Notes under the pieces: model-generated
Told to the model about the DNA's origin: nothing
Database searches by the model: none
The model's input: only the letters and a program-made list of their open reading frames with translations
Assembly (NCBI RefSeq): GCF_000374045.1
Contig: NZ_KB893322.1
Location: 80,450 to 144,449, forward strand
Origin: Segetibacter koreensis DSM 18137
GTDB taxonomy: Bacteria; Bacteroidota; Bacteroidia; Chitinophagales; Chitinophagaceae
Length of the DNA stretch: 64,000 nucleotides
Reading direction: 5' to 3'
Position numbers and translations under genes: made by a program
In this document: positions 27,648 through 36,600 of the stretch, one piece after another
Layout: the number at the start of each line of letters is the position of its first letter
Position numbering within the stretch: position 1 is the stretch's first letter

Positions 27648-29113
27648 TATTGGGAATAATGATATCAATTTTACTTGTTGGTGGACTTCTTTGTTGGTTA
27701 ACAGCAAAGTGGAATATTCAACTTACCAAATGGATAGCACTACTGGCGGTATTAATCGATTTTGCTCTAATTAGTAATATTTGGTCGCAACATCCAACAA
27801 CAACATCAACTGGTTCAAATGCGTGGTTTATCAATTTCCAGGCAAACTGGATTCCTTCTTTTGGTATCACCTTTCATCTTGCATTAGATGGTCTTAGTAC
27901 CATCTTATTGTTGCTTACTTTTTTCCTTGGAATCTTGGCTGTCCTTTGTTCATGGAACGAGATAAAAGAACGGATAGGATTTTATTATTTCAACCTTTTA
28001 TGGACCCTTGCTGGAATTAGTGGCGTCTTTGTAGCACTCGACCTATTCCTGTTTTATTTTTTCTGGGAAGTTATGCTGATACCGATGTTTTTCTTAATCG
28101 GAATTTGGGGAGATAGCAACCGAAGATACGCAGCTTACAAATTTTTCATCTTTACTCAAGCCGGCGGATTACTAATGCTGATTGCTATACTTGCTTTGTA
28201 CTTTATTCATGGCGCGCAAACGGGAACTTATTCTTATGATTATTTAAGCCTGTTAAATACTAAACTTACACCTTCTGCCGCTGGTTGGATTATGTCTGGT
28301 TTTCTCATCGCTTTTGTGATAAAATTACCAATGGTTCCTTTTCATAACTGGTTGCCTGACGCACACAGTGAAGCACCGACAGCAGGCAGTCTAATACTTG
28401 CCGGATTGCTGCTAAAAACAGGCGCATATGGAATTATAAGATTTGTGTTGCCATTGTTTCCAGATGCATCAGCAGGTATAGCATGGTGGGCAATATTGTT
28501 TGGAGTAATCGGCATTGTGTATGGAGCTATGATGGCTTTTTCACAAACAGATATAAAAAGGTTGATAGCATATACTTCAGTAAGCCATATGGGGTTTGTA
28601 TTAGTGGGAATTTTCGCTTTTACTGAAATGGCGATGCAGGGAGTTGTGATGCAAATAATTACCCACGGAATAAGCACTGGGGCACTGTTCGTGATGGCAG
28701 GCATGCTAAAGGAACGGCTGCATACAAGGGACATCGGAAGAATGGGAGGATTGTGGACGTCCATGCCGCGAATGGGAGGGGTAGCGCTATTATTCACAAT
28801 GGCTTCTTTGGGATTGCCGGTATTAGGAAATTTTATTGCCGAGTTTTTAATATTAATGGGGACATTTTTAGTAAATGTGCCTTTAACGGTAATTGCTACC
28901 CTCGGATTAGTTTTCTCTGCGTTGTACTCCTTGCGTCTAATGCAAAAAGTATTTCTTGGACCGGTTGCGGTTCAACAAGCTGTGCGAGATTTAAGTGTGA
29001 GAGAAATCGTTATCATGTCAGTATTAACGATAAGCATTGTTTTGTTAGGGTTGTATCCGCAACCGGTGATAGACATGGCGAAGACTATGGTGAATGACGT
29101 TGTAAGAAGATGA
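27644..29113 (+). CDS. nuoM: NADH-quinone oxidoreductase subunit M
   Basis: This 489-residue antiporter-like subunit shows LDLFLFYFFWEVMLIPMFFL (split at FFWEVML), KLPMVPFHNWLPDAHSEAPT, LAGLLLKTGAYGIIRF and KRLIAYTSVSHMGFV. These carry the conserved Glu, Lys and His of proton translocation. I place the start at the ATG at 27644, which overlaps the nuoL stop by 4 nt (ATGA). The longer frame back to 27584 would lie inside nuoL. The stop abuts repeat family C. Confidence 0.95.
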   Translation: MILGIMISILLVGGLLCWLTAKWNIQLTKWIALLAVLIDFALISNIWSQHPTTTSTGSNAWFINFQANWIPSFGITFHLALDGLSTILLLLTFFLGILAVLCSWNEIKERIGFYYFNLLWTLAGISGVFVALDLFLFYFFWEVMLIPMFFLIGIWGDSNRRYAAYKFFIFTQAGGLLMLIAILALYFIHGAQTGTYSYDYLSLLNTKLTPSAAGWIMSGFLIAFVIKLPMVPFHNWLPDAHSEAPTAGSLILAGLLLKTGAYGIIRFVLPLFPDASAGIAWWAILFGVIGIVYGAMMAFSQTDIKRLIAYTSVSHMGFVLVGIFAFTEMAMQGVVMQIITHGISTGALFVMAGMLKERLHTRDIGRMGGLWTSMPRMGGVALLFTMASLGLPVLGNFIAEFLILMGTFLVNVPLTVIATLGLVFSALYSLRLMQKVFLGPVAVQQAVRDLSVREIVIMSVLTISIVLLGLYPQPVIDMAKTMVNDVVRR

Positions 29114-29132
29114 GCCCCGGCCCTAAAGGGAG
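29111..29132 (+). repeat. Short repeat family C, copy 2
   Basis: TGAGCCCCGGCCCTAAAGGGAG begins at the nuoM stop codon (TGA 29111-29113) and keeps the CCCTAAAGGG core of the copy after nuoI, with a shorter left part. Confidence 0.5.
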
Positions 29133-29168
29133 AAAAACAAATGCTTTAAACTTATTTAATTTAAAGTT

Positions 29169-30596
29169 ATGACATCACTTCAATTTTATGGATTACTTCC
29201 TTTTATAGTACTTGCCATAGCTTCTGTGGTTGTGATATTGCTGATAGCATTTAAACAAAGTCATACACTGATACAGGTGACAGGTTTTGGGATGATGTGT
29301 TTAGTCATTTTTTCTATGTGGTATGTTCGAGATAGACTGCCTGTTGACGTGCCGCCGCTATTTGTCGTTGATGGGTTTGCAGCAGTATTTACAGGCTTGA
29401 TTGTTTTTTGTGTTTTGGTCGTAGGACTGCTTTCTTTTATTTATTTTGAAGAACGGGAAGAAAATCCAAAAGAATATTACATCCTTCTTTTTCTTAGTAC
29501 GCTAGGTGCTGCCACCCTTACTATCAGCAGACATTTTATTTCTTTCTTCTTAGGATTGGAAATTTTAAGCGTGAGTTTATATGCACTTATTGCCTATCTG
29601 CGTACCCGTAATAATGCTGTAGAAGCCGGGATGAAATATCTTGTACTCGCGGCTTTATCATCCGCTTTTCTTTTATTTGGTATGGCTCTTATTTACATGG
29701 AAACCGGTACTATGGATTTTGCCACAATAGCCCGTACAATTAGTACTTCATATTCTCCCCTATTTATTACCGGCATGGGAATGATGGTTGTTGCAATCGG
29801 GTTTAAACTTGCATTAGTGCCTTTTCATTTATGGGCTGCAGATGTGTACCAGGGAGCTCCATCACCGGTTACTTCATTTATAGCAACAGTATCAAAAATC
29901 GGTGTTTTTGCCGTATTGCTGCGTTTTGCACAAGCAGTTCAATTACAAAAATATCCTTCGGCTCTTTACATTTTTGCGGGTCTCGCTATTGTATCAATGA
30001 TTATCGGTAACGTACTTGCCCTGCAACAGCAGAATATTAAACGATTGTTGGCCTATTCATCAATCGCTCATTTCGGTTATTTGCTGGTTGCTTTTTTGCC
30101 GGGGAATGCGGCAGGTGTGCAAGCGGCTATTTTTTATCTTTCTGCTTATTCGATTACTTTATTGGCAGCGTTTGGTTGTATTACTATGCTATCGACAAAA
30201 GAAAAAGATGCTGAAAGCCCAGATTTTTATCGTGGGTTATTTTGGCAAAACCCAATCCTGGCTGCCGTTCTTACTGTTGTTATGTTATCCCTTGCAGGTA
30301 TTCCGCTTACCGGGGGATTTATGGGAAAATTTATGGTATTAACTTCTGGTGTTCAACAACAGTTGTGGTTCCCTGTGATTGTACTAGTAGTAACAAGTGT
30401 CCTTGGCTTGTATTACTATTTGCGTATTATCAGCTTACTATTTGCAGAAGCACCGGCAGCAGGATTGAGAGAGAAAAACCTTCATCCCTTTTTTAATTTC
30501 GTCACTTATACAGCACTGGTTGTGCTGGCTTTATTGTTACTGGGAATAGGGATTCTCCCTGGATTGCTTATTGATGGCATTAGGCAGTTTTTATAG
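29169..30596 (+). CDS. nuoN: NADH-quinone oxidoreductase subunit N
   Basis: This 475-residue antiporter-like subunit closes the operon. Typical blocks: FLGLEILSVSLYALIAY (conserved Glu), KYLVLAALSSAFLLFGMAL, FKLALVPFHLWAADVYQGAP, and KRLLAYSSIAHFGYLLV. The order and number of helices fit NuoN. With nuoA, B, CD and E to M this gives all 14 complex I subunits in 13 genes. No terminator was seen after it. The next gene is on the opposite strand. Confidence 0.95.
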   Translation: MTSLQFYGLLPFIVLAIASVVVILLIAFKQSHTLIQVTGFGMMCLVIFSMWYVRDRLPVDVPPLFVVDGFAAVFTGLIVFCVLVVGLLSFIYFEEREENPKEYYILLFLSTLGAATLTISRHFISFFLGLEILSVSLYALIAYLRTRNNAVEAGMKYLVLAALSSAFLLFGMALIYMETGTMDFATIARTISTSYSPLFITGMGMMVVAIGFKLALVPFHLWAADVYQGAPSPVTSFIATVSKIGVFAVLLRFAQAVQLQKYPSALYIFAGLAIVSMIIGNVLALQQQNIKRLLAYSSIAHFGYLLVAFLPGNAAGVQAAIFYLSAYSITLLAAFGCITMLSTKEKDAESPDFYRGLFWQNPILAAVLTVVMLSLAGIPLTGGFMGKFMVLTSGVQQQLWFPVIVLVVTSVLGLYYYLRIISLLFAEAPAAGLREKNLHPFFNFVTYTALVVLALLLLGIGILPGLLIDGIRQFL

Positions 30597-30674
30597 TGTG
30601 GTGCTGAGCCATTTAAATTTACCCATGTAAAAATCCTAAACAGTCACAAATACGTGAATCAGATTATCATGAAA

Positions 30675-31199
30675 TTATTGTTTTTTATAAGCTTTTTGAG
30701 AGAGTGAAGATTTAGAAAGTGAATCCATTTTGTAGACTACGGAGTCCAATCGCTGTTTTAGTTCCTTATATTCTTTATCTCCTTTCTGCTTATCTATTAG
30801 CCATATTATAATGGCTACTGCCAAAGTGATTATACCAGTAATTACCCCTTTAAACCATTCATATCGAACAGGGTATTTTTCATGCCAAGACTTGAGCTTA
30901 TAATTTGGATTTTTTGTTATGATGCATTGAGTAATTTCTCCTCTTGGAATTATTTTGTATTGATATTGGTCTATATATATGGAAGTTATTTTTGAACATA
31001 TACCTTCCATCAATGTAGCCGTTATACGTAAGTCATACCTCGGACTTTGATTTTGTTTTTGATCCCTAAACTTCGCAAGAACATCTCCAACACTAACGCT
31101 ATAGTCCGAGTCGATCTTATCCAAAATCTCTTTTATTATTTTCGCCTTGTCCTTTTCTTCAATAATTGTTTCCATATCAATTTCGGTTAGCTGAACCAA
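30675..31199 (-). CDS. Hypothetical single-pass membrane protein
   Basis: This 174-residue protein is not recognised. An N-terminal hydrophilic part with helical KIIKEILDKI and DVLAKFRDQKQNQ is followed by a membrane segment at about 116-136 (VITGIITLAVAIIIWLI). It ends in a charged, coiled-coil-like tail (KELKQRLDSVVYKMDSL). Met-9 (METIIEEK) could be the true start. It stands alone between nuoN and the ergothioneine operon, so context says nothing about function. Coding character is plausible because the length, a TM segment and a coiled coil fit together. Confidence 0.55.
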   Translation of the reverse strand: MVQLTEIDMETIIEEKDKAKIIKEILDKIDSDYSVSVGDVLAKFRDQKQNQSPRYDLRITATLMEGICSKITSIYIDQYQYKIIPRGEITQCIITKNPNYKLKSWHEKYPVRYEWFKGVITGIITLAVAIIIWLIDKQKGDKEYKELKQRLDSVVYKMDSLSKSSLSQKAYKKQ

Positions 31200-31303
31200 T
31201 TATACTTATAAAGACTCCCCCGTTGGATGTCTTTGTATCCTCAATAATCAAACTGACAGTACCAAAATTCAATATTCATTTTCAGTTAAATAATAATTGA
31301 ACC

Positions 31304-32242
31304 TCACACACACTCCCAAATCGTATCTAAAAACCATTTTTTTGCGTCAAAAAAATGAGCCTTTGGTGTAAAGCCACTTTTCTTTGCTAATTCATCCGTT
31401 TGTTCTAATGTATATTTCTGGGCTATTTCCATAAATATCGTCTCCCCTTCTGCAAAATTAAACGTGTTATCTGCAATCTCTACTTTTTGATTTTTTGCGC
31501 TTACAACGTAACTTTTACATGCTCCTGTCGCGGGGTCATAAGTGGGATAATGATAAAAATTTTTTATTTTAAAATTTCCACCTAAATCATTATTTATTCT
31601 CTTTAAGAGATTAAGATTAAATTGTCTTGTATAGCCTGACTTATCATTATAAGCGTCAAGAACTTTTATAGGGTCTTTCTTTAAATCAAATCCAACTAAA
31701 ACAAGGTCTCCAGGTACTAAATGTTGTCGCATCAATTTACAAAAATCTCCTGCTTTATCCATCGGCACGTTTCCTATGTTGCCACCTAGAAACAAAACGA
31801 CTTTTATTTTATTTGATAATGTTTTGGCCTTTTCAAGCATCTCAAAATACTCGCCTTTTAAGCCATGAAACTGCAATCCGGCAAGTTTTTTAGGAAGGGT
31901 TGAATGAAGCAGGTTGATAACGTTTTCAGAAATATCAACAGGAAAATATGTGAATTTTACCTTTTTAGCTAAAAGACCTTTGAGCAAATGAACTGACTTT
32001 GTTGCATCGCCTGCGCCTAGTTCTACTATGTCAAATTCTTTGCTATGCCTGCTTAAGATTGATACCAGTTCATCTGTTTGCTTTGTGAAAATTTCCATTT
32101 CACATTTAGTAGGATAATACTCCTTACACTTCATTATCTTTTGAAACAATGCATCACCCTCCGCATTATAAAAATATTTTGATTGAAGAAATTTATCTTT
32201 TGCAGATAATCCTTTCAAAACATCCTCTAAGAATTGATTCAT
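31304..32242 (-). CDS. egtD: L-histidine N-alpha-methyltransferase (EgtD-like)
   Basis: This 312-residue SAM-dependent methyltransferase trimethylates histidine to hercynine, the first step of ergothioneine synthesis. Features: FYNAEGDALFQKIM and EYYPTKCEMEIF (the EYYPT-E signature of the EgtD/DUF2260 family), then VELGAGDATKSVHLLKGL (SAM motif I), and FLGGNIGN (typical GS/GGNIGN-like loop). The length is close to mycobacterial EgtD. It is the last gene of the operon, 6 nt after the egtB stop, so the two are almost certainly co-expressed. Confidence 0.9.
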   Translation of the reverse strand: MNQFLEDVLKGLSAKDKFLQSKYFYNAEGDALFQKIMKCKEYYPTKCEMEIFTKQTDELVSILSRHSKEFDIVELGAGDATKSVHLLKGLLAKKVKFTYFPVDISENVINLLHSTLPKKLAGLQFHGLKGEYFEMLEKAKTLSNKIKVVLFLGGNIGNVPMDKAGDFCKLMRQHLVPGDLVLVGFDLKKDPIKVLDAYNDKSGYTRQFNLNLLKRINNDLGGNFKIKNFYHYPTYDPATGACKSYVVSAKNQKVEIADNTFNFAEGETIFMEIAQKYTLEQTDELAKKSGFTPKAHFFDAKKWFLDTIWECV

Positions 32243-32248
32243 GATTTT

Positions 32249-33412
32249 TTATTGTGCCAACCTGATACCGGTATATTGCCAGCGCAGGTGCGGATGAAAA
32301 AAGTTGCGGTAAGTTTTGCGGCTATGCCCGGGAGAAGTTACCTCAGAGGCTCCGCGCAGTACTTTTTGATTGACCATAAATTTGCCGTTGTATTCACCAA
32401 TTGCTCCTGGTGCTTTTTTAAAGCCAGGATAAGGCAGATAAGCACTCTCGGTCCACTCCCACCGGCTACCCCATTCAAATTTATCGGCGGCTACTTCCCA
32501 TTCAAATTCAGTCGGCAAACGCATTCCTTTCCATGCTGCAAATGCTGAGGCTTCGTAAAAACTGATGTGATTAAGTATGCCTTCCGCATCAACAGGTATC
32601 AATCCCTCTAAAGTATAATGATGCCATTTGCCATCCACCAGATGCCAGTACATAGGAGATTGAATATTATTGTTTTTTACCCAATCTAAACCTTCTGCAT
32701 GCCATAGTGTAAAATCTCTATATTCTCCTGCTTCAATAAATTCAATGAATTCACCATTGGTAATTAGATTCTTTGATATTTGATATTGAGGCAGGTAAAC
32801 TTTGTGTCGGCCCAATTCATTATCAAAGCAAAAACCATTTCCGTTATACCCTATTTCGTATATCCCTTCATCAATAATTATCGAGCCTCCGACAGAAGTG
32901 TTTTTAATAGTTTTAGAAGCATCTTTTTTATATGAAGGAAATAATGGATTATTACCAAGAATATATTTTATATCAGTGTACAAAAGCTCCTGGTGTTGCT
33001 CTTCATGATTAAATCCAAGCTCCAATAATTCTTCCACATCTTCACTGCAGCCACATTCTATCAGCTTTATCATGGCTTCGTCAACATATTTGCGATAGCG
33101 TTTAACATCCAGAACTGTTGGCCTGCTTAAGTTTCCCCTATCGGTGCGTATTACTCTTGCACCAACTGTTTCGTAATAACTATTAAATACATAATTATAA
33201 TCAGGATTAAACTCCTGGTATCCGTTATAAAAGTTTTTTAAAATAAAAGTCTCAAAAAACCATGTTGTATGTCCAATATGCCATTTCGGTGGACTGACAT
33301 CGGCTACAGGCTGTACAACATAATCTTCAGTTTCCAGCGGTTCACAAATGTCTTCAGTTCTTTTTCTTACAGCTATATATCTATCTAAAACAGTCATTTT
33401 TTCAATTGTCAT
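32249..33412 (-). CDS. egtB: Ergothioneine biosynthesis sulfoxide synthase (EgtB-like)
   Basis: This 387-residue protein has an N-terminal DinB-like four-helix domain with iron-ligand histidines (KWHIGHTTW; HEEQHQELL) and a C-terminal FGE-sulfatase/formylglycine-like domain (LPTEFEWEVAA, WEWTESAYLPYPGF, RGASEVTSPGHSRKTYRNFF). This order is that of EgtB, the non-heme iron enzyme that joins hercynine to a thiol donor with oxygen. It lacks the C-terminal methyltransferase of OvoA, and no selenoneine genes (senB, selD) are nearby. The ATG at 33412 overlaps the upstream transporter stop by 11 nt. Met-6 is an alternative start. Confidence 0.9.
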   Translation of the reverse strand: MTIEKMTVLDRYIAVRKRTEDICEPLETEDYVVQPVADVSPPKWHIGHTTWFFETFILKNFYNGYQEFNPDYNYVFNSYYETVGARVIRTDRGNLSRPTVLDVKRYRKYVDEAMIKLIECGCSEDVEELLELGFNHEEQHQELLYTDIKYILGNNPLFPSYKKDASKTIKNTSVGGSIIIDEGIYEIGYNGNGFCFDNELGRHKVYLPQYQISKNLITNGEFIEFIEAGEYRDFTLWHAEGLDWVKNNNIQSPMYWHLVDGKWHHYTLEGLIPVDAEGILNHISFYEASAFAAWKGMRLPTEFEWEVAADKFEWGSRWEWTESAYLPYPGFKKAPGAIGEYNGKFMVNQKVLRGASEVTSPGHSRKTYRNFFHPHLRWQYTGIRLAQ

Positions 33413-34973
33413 CTATATACATTTTTAATTCGGAAATGGTTCGAATTTTTAAATCCGAAGCCTGCTTTTTTCTCATCATTAATGTATAAGCATTATTAAA
33501 CCCAATAGGTTTCAACCATTTAATATGGTATTTCCTCATAAACTCTTTTTGCACAAAATCAAATACGCTTTCTTTGTTTCCAATTATACTTTGAATAGTA
33601 TGGTTGTCTGGCTGCAAAACTACCAGCAATCCTGTTCCGGTATATTCAGGATACAAATCAATCTGGTCATTTGTTAAAGCATCGAAACAAATTTTAGTTC
33701 CCCCTAATCCAGTTTTTGTTTCTACACTTAAATCTGTATTTCCTTTCAACAAAATAGCATATATCTGTAATAAAATATATTGTTCTCCAAATATTTTTGA
33801 CCCCATCTGTATTATTCCCTTTTTTCCATTCCGGGGTTTTTTATACAGTTTTTGTTGAGTCAAAAAATCCCTAGCTACTTTTTCCGGTGATTGCTTAAGG
33901 TAGTCTACTCTATAATTAAGCTCTGTCATTATTGAATCGTTAATTTTTCCTGACAGAATATTTAATGCAGGTTCAAGCTCAGGATATTTCTCTAGAACCT
34001 CTTCCCTTACAATAGGTGCAGCATAATACGGTGGAAATATTGTTTTATCATCCTTAAGCACAACAAGATCATACGCTTTTAACCTGCCATCTGTACTGTA
34101 ACCGCTAATAACATCAAGCTGTTTTTCATAAGCTGCTTTGTACATAACAGCATCACTAATAACTACTGTTCTGATGTTTAATCCGTACTTATTTTTCAGC
34201 CCAAGATAACCATCGCTTCTGCCCATAAATTCGGGTGTAAAGCCGGCAAGCATTTTACTACCAATAGCTGAAGGAAGCAGGTAAAATGACGAAAGAGCAA
34301 TTAAAATTATCGGAATAGCTATAAAAGCTGTTTTTGCTTTTTTTATATTAAAATGTTGTGCTTTTGCAAGAAGAAAATCGAAAATGATGGCAAGCAAAGC
34401 AGCGGGAATAGCTCCGGCCAAAATCATATTAGTGTTATTCAATGCAATTCCGCCAAATATAAATTCGCCTAGCCCACCGGCAGCAATATAGGCGGCGAGC
34501 GTCGCTACACCAACATTAATAACCGTTGCGGTTCTAATTCCTGCAAGAATAACAGGCATAGCCAGAGGAAGTTCTACTTTAAAAAGAATTTGCGAAGGAC
34601 TCATTCCCATTCCTTTTGCTGCATCGGTTACGGCTGCATTTACTCCAATTATTCCTGTATAAGTATTTCGGATAATAGGCAAAAAAGCGTACAGCATCAG
34701 TGCAACAATAGCAGGCCTTGCCCCGATACCTAAAAGAGGAATCATGAAACCAAGCAGTGCGATACTTGGAATGGTTTGTAAAATCCCGGCAATTCCAAGT
34801 ACTGGACCGCTCCATTTCTTTTTTCTGCTTATCCAGATACCGGTAGGGATTCCTATTAATATTGATAAAAACAATGAAATAAAGGTTAACCCGATATGAG
34901 CAAGGGTCTGCTGCAGCAATTTATCTGATTGCTGAGCCATAAAGTTCCAGAGGGTTTGCTGTTGCTCATTCAT
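33402..34973 (-). CDS. ABC transporter permease fused to a circularly permuted OpuC/EgtU-like binding domain
   Basis: This 523-residue protein is a fusion. Residues about 20-235 form the permease with the EAA-type loop (AAKGMGMSPSQILFKVELPLA, in parts: DAAKGMGMSPSQ, then VELPLAMPV). A quaternary-amine binding domain follows with its halves swapped. Residues 241-378 are normally the C-terminal half (GFTPEFMGRSDGY, GYSTDGR, FPPYYAAP, LNYRVD). Residues 386-523 are normally the N-terminal half (GSKIFGEQYIL, KTGLGGTKICFDAL, IDLYPEYTGTGL). Fused permease-binding proteins are known for EgtU of pneumococcus and H. pylori. Here it overlaps egtB, so ergothioneine, hercynine or a related betaine is the likely cargo. 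Confidence 0.88.
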   Translation of the reverse strand: MNEQQQTLWNFMAQQSDKLLQQTLAHIGLTFISLFLSILIGIPTGIWISRKKKWSGPVLGIAGILQTIPSIALLGFMIPLLGIGARPAIVALMLYAFLPIIRNTYTGIIGVNAAVTDAAKGMGMSPSQILFKVELPLAMPVILAGIRTATVINVGVATLAAYIAAGGLGEFIFGGIALNNTNMILAGAIPAALLAIIFDFLLAKAQHFNIKKAKTAFIAIPIILIALSSFYLLPSAIGSKMLAGFTPEFMGRSDGYLGLKNKYGLNIRTVVISDAVMYKAAYEKQLDVISGYSTDGRLKAYDLVVLKDDKTIFPPYYAAPIVREEVLEKYPELEPALNILSGKINDSIMTELNYRVDYLKQSPEKVARDFLTQQKLYKKPRNGKKGIIQMGSKIFGEQYILLQIYAILLKGNTDLSVETKTGLGGTKICFDALTNDQIDLYPEYTGTGLLVVLQPDNHTIQSIIGNKESVFDFVQKEFMRKYHIKWLKPIGFNNAYTLMMRKKQASDLKIRTISELKMYIDDN

Positions 34974-35931
34974 GGTTAAACGAATTTTTATACTGTGTAT
35001 AAGCTGCCATTAACGAAGCAATTTCAATTTGTTTTTTATCATTGTTATTAATAGAAACAAATCTTTCAAAACCTTGCTGTCTGGCTGATACAGTTTCTAA
35101 GACCTGCCATAAACTATTTTCTGGCGAAATTTTGTTTTCATTAGTTCCATCAATCGCTTTTGGCAAAAGCGACCAAATATCATTAATAAAAATATTTTCA
35201 AGCTCAAGCTGAAAATGTTGTTCTTTTATAAAAGAGCGTACAAAATCATTTATAGGATTAAATAACAAATCTGTTGCTTTCCCTATTTGCACAATCTTAC
35301 CTTTATCCATGAGGCAGACACGGTCACCTAATTCAAAAGCTTCCTGCACATCGTGTGTAACCATTAAGATCGTTTTACGTTTCAATTCATCGAGGGTTGT
35401 AAATTCTTTTCGAATGCCTACACGTGTAACAGGGTCAAGCGCTCCCAGAGGTTCATCCATTAATAAAACCGGCGGGTATGCCGCCAACGCCCGGGCAAGT
35501 CCTACCCTTTGTTGCTGACCTCCACTTAGCTGCGACGGATATAAATCTCCCAATGTTTGCGACAATTGCAATTTTTCCAGTAATTCCCTGGTCCGGTTAA
35601 TTATTTTGTCTTTACTCCATTTCAACAAGTTAGGAACAATAGAAATATTCTCGGCAACTGTGTAGTGCGGAAACAACCCATGATGCTGCAAAACATAACC
35701 TATTCCCCGCCGCATTTTTTCTGCAGGCTGTTCGAGTATGTTTTGCCCGTTTACAACAATTTTTCCCGAAGATGGTTCTACCAGCCTGTTTATCATACGA
35801 AGTGTAGTTGTTTTGCCACATCCGCTTGTACCCAGCAGCACTACAGTTTCACCTTCTTTTACCTCGAAAGAAATATCATCTACCGCTTTTGTGCTTTTAT
35901 AAAATTTACTTACATTTTTAAGTCGTATCAT
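34966..35931 (-). CDS. ABC transporter ATPase (OpuCA/EgtV-like)
   Basis: This 321-residue ATPase energises the permease encoded just downstream. It has Walker A LLGTSGCGKTTT, the Q-loop near YVLQHHGLFPHYTV, signature LSGGQQQRVGLARAL, Walker B VLLMDEPLGALDP and H-loop ILMVTHDVQEAF. It fits the quaternary-amine uptake family (ProV/OpuCA). The C-terminal 90 residues occupy the place of the CBS pair of OpuCA but do not show clear CBS motifs. It overlaps the permease gene by 8 nt and is the first gene of the ergothioneine-type operon (order: ATPase, permease-SBD, egtB, egtD). Confidence 0.9.
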   Translation of the reverse strand: MIRLKNVSKFYKSTKAVDDISFEVKEGETVVLLGTSGCGKTTTLRMINRLVEPSSGKIVVNGQNILEQPAEKMRRGIGYVLQHHGLFPHYTVAENISIVPNLLKWSKDKIINRTRELLEKLQLSQTLGDLYPSQLSGGQQQRVGLARALAAYPPVLLMDEPLGALDPVTRVGIRKEFTTLDELKRKTILMVTHDVQEAFELGDRVCLMDKGKIVQIGKATDLLFNPINDFVRSFIKEQHFQLELENIFINDIWSLLPKAIDGTNENKISPENSLWQVLETVSARQQGFERFVSINNNDKKQIEIASLMAAYTQYKNSFNHE

Positions 35932-36145
35932 TTATTTCTTTCTCTGTTATTGCTAAGGAGCTCGTGTTAAGGTAATAATTTTAATTTAAATGATTAACTA
36001 CAGAAAAATGTAGAAATAGTAAAACTTTTAAGCGGGAAAAAAGTTTCACAGTGACTTTAATCAACTGGAATTATACGGACTTCTGTAAAAGATGGCATAT
36101 AATTTTCAGCAAATAGTATTTTAGATCATTGCAAAAATAACAATT

Positions 36146-36478
36146 ATGATAAAAGATAATAGTGGCCTTGACAGGCTCGACGAAAAAGACAATATAAAGT
36201 CTTCTTTAGGAAATATTGAAGAAGACAAGCAAAATAGCGAACATAAGGTTAAAGTACAGGGTACAACCTTTACAGAAGAGGAAATTGAAGAAGCAAACAA
36301 ACCTCAGCCTAATGTAATTCTTGATAAAGTAGGTGGAGCAGGCAGTTCGGCCAGTTATGGGACAGCGCAACGTGATAGTGAACGGGTAGAAGACAGGGCA
36401 AATGAAGCGCCCGACTCCACAGACAGCAATACCGGGGGAATAATTGCAGGCGCTGCAAAAGGCACGAGCCAGTCATAG
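36146..36478 (+). CDS. Small hydrophilic, probably disordered protein
   Basis: This 110-residue protein has no hydrophobic core. It is rich in Asp, Glu, Asn, Ser and Gly, with FTEEEIEEANKPQPN in the middle and a Gly/Ala-rich end (NTGGIIAGAAKGTSQS). No family was recognised. It starts with ATG after an A-rich leader and is followed 19 nt later by a strong terminator, which supports a real, separately transcribed gene. It resembles in style the acidic protein at 40437-40820. Confidence 0.6.
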   Translation: MIKDNSGLDRLDEKDNIKSSLGNIEEDKQNSEHKVKVQGTTFTEEEIEEANKPQPNVILDKVGGAGSSASYGTAQRDSERVEDRANEAPDSTDSNTGGIIAGAAKGTSQS

Positions 36479-36496
36479 AATAAATAATAACATGGA

Positions 36497-36536
36497 GTGT
36501 AGGGCTAGTAAAAAATACTAGCTCTACACCTTTTTT
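36497..36536 (+). terminator. Rho-independent terminator
   Basis: A 14-bp stem (GTGTAGGGCTAGTA with its complement at 36516-36529, one G-T pair) has a 5-nt A loop and is followed by TTTTTTG. It ends the 36146-36478 transcript. Confidence 0.85.
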
Positions 36537-36600
36537 GTTTTAATCAACCTGTTTATCGGTATTAATAGATTAAGCATTATATTTATCCATAAAAATACCT

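Noticed and set aside
32249..33412. EgtB gene as a selenoneine synthase (SenA) or OvoA
   Set aside because: No senB or selD neighbours, and no C-terminal methyltransferase domain; egtD adjacency favours ergothioneine.
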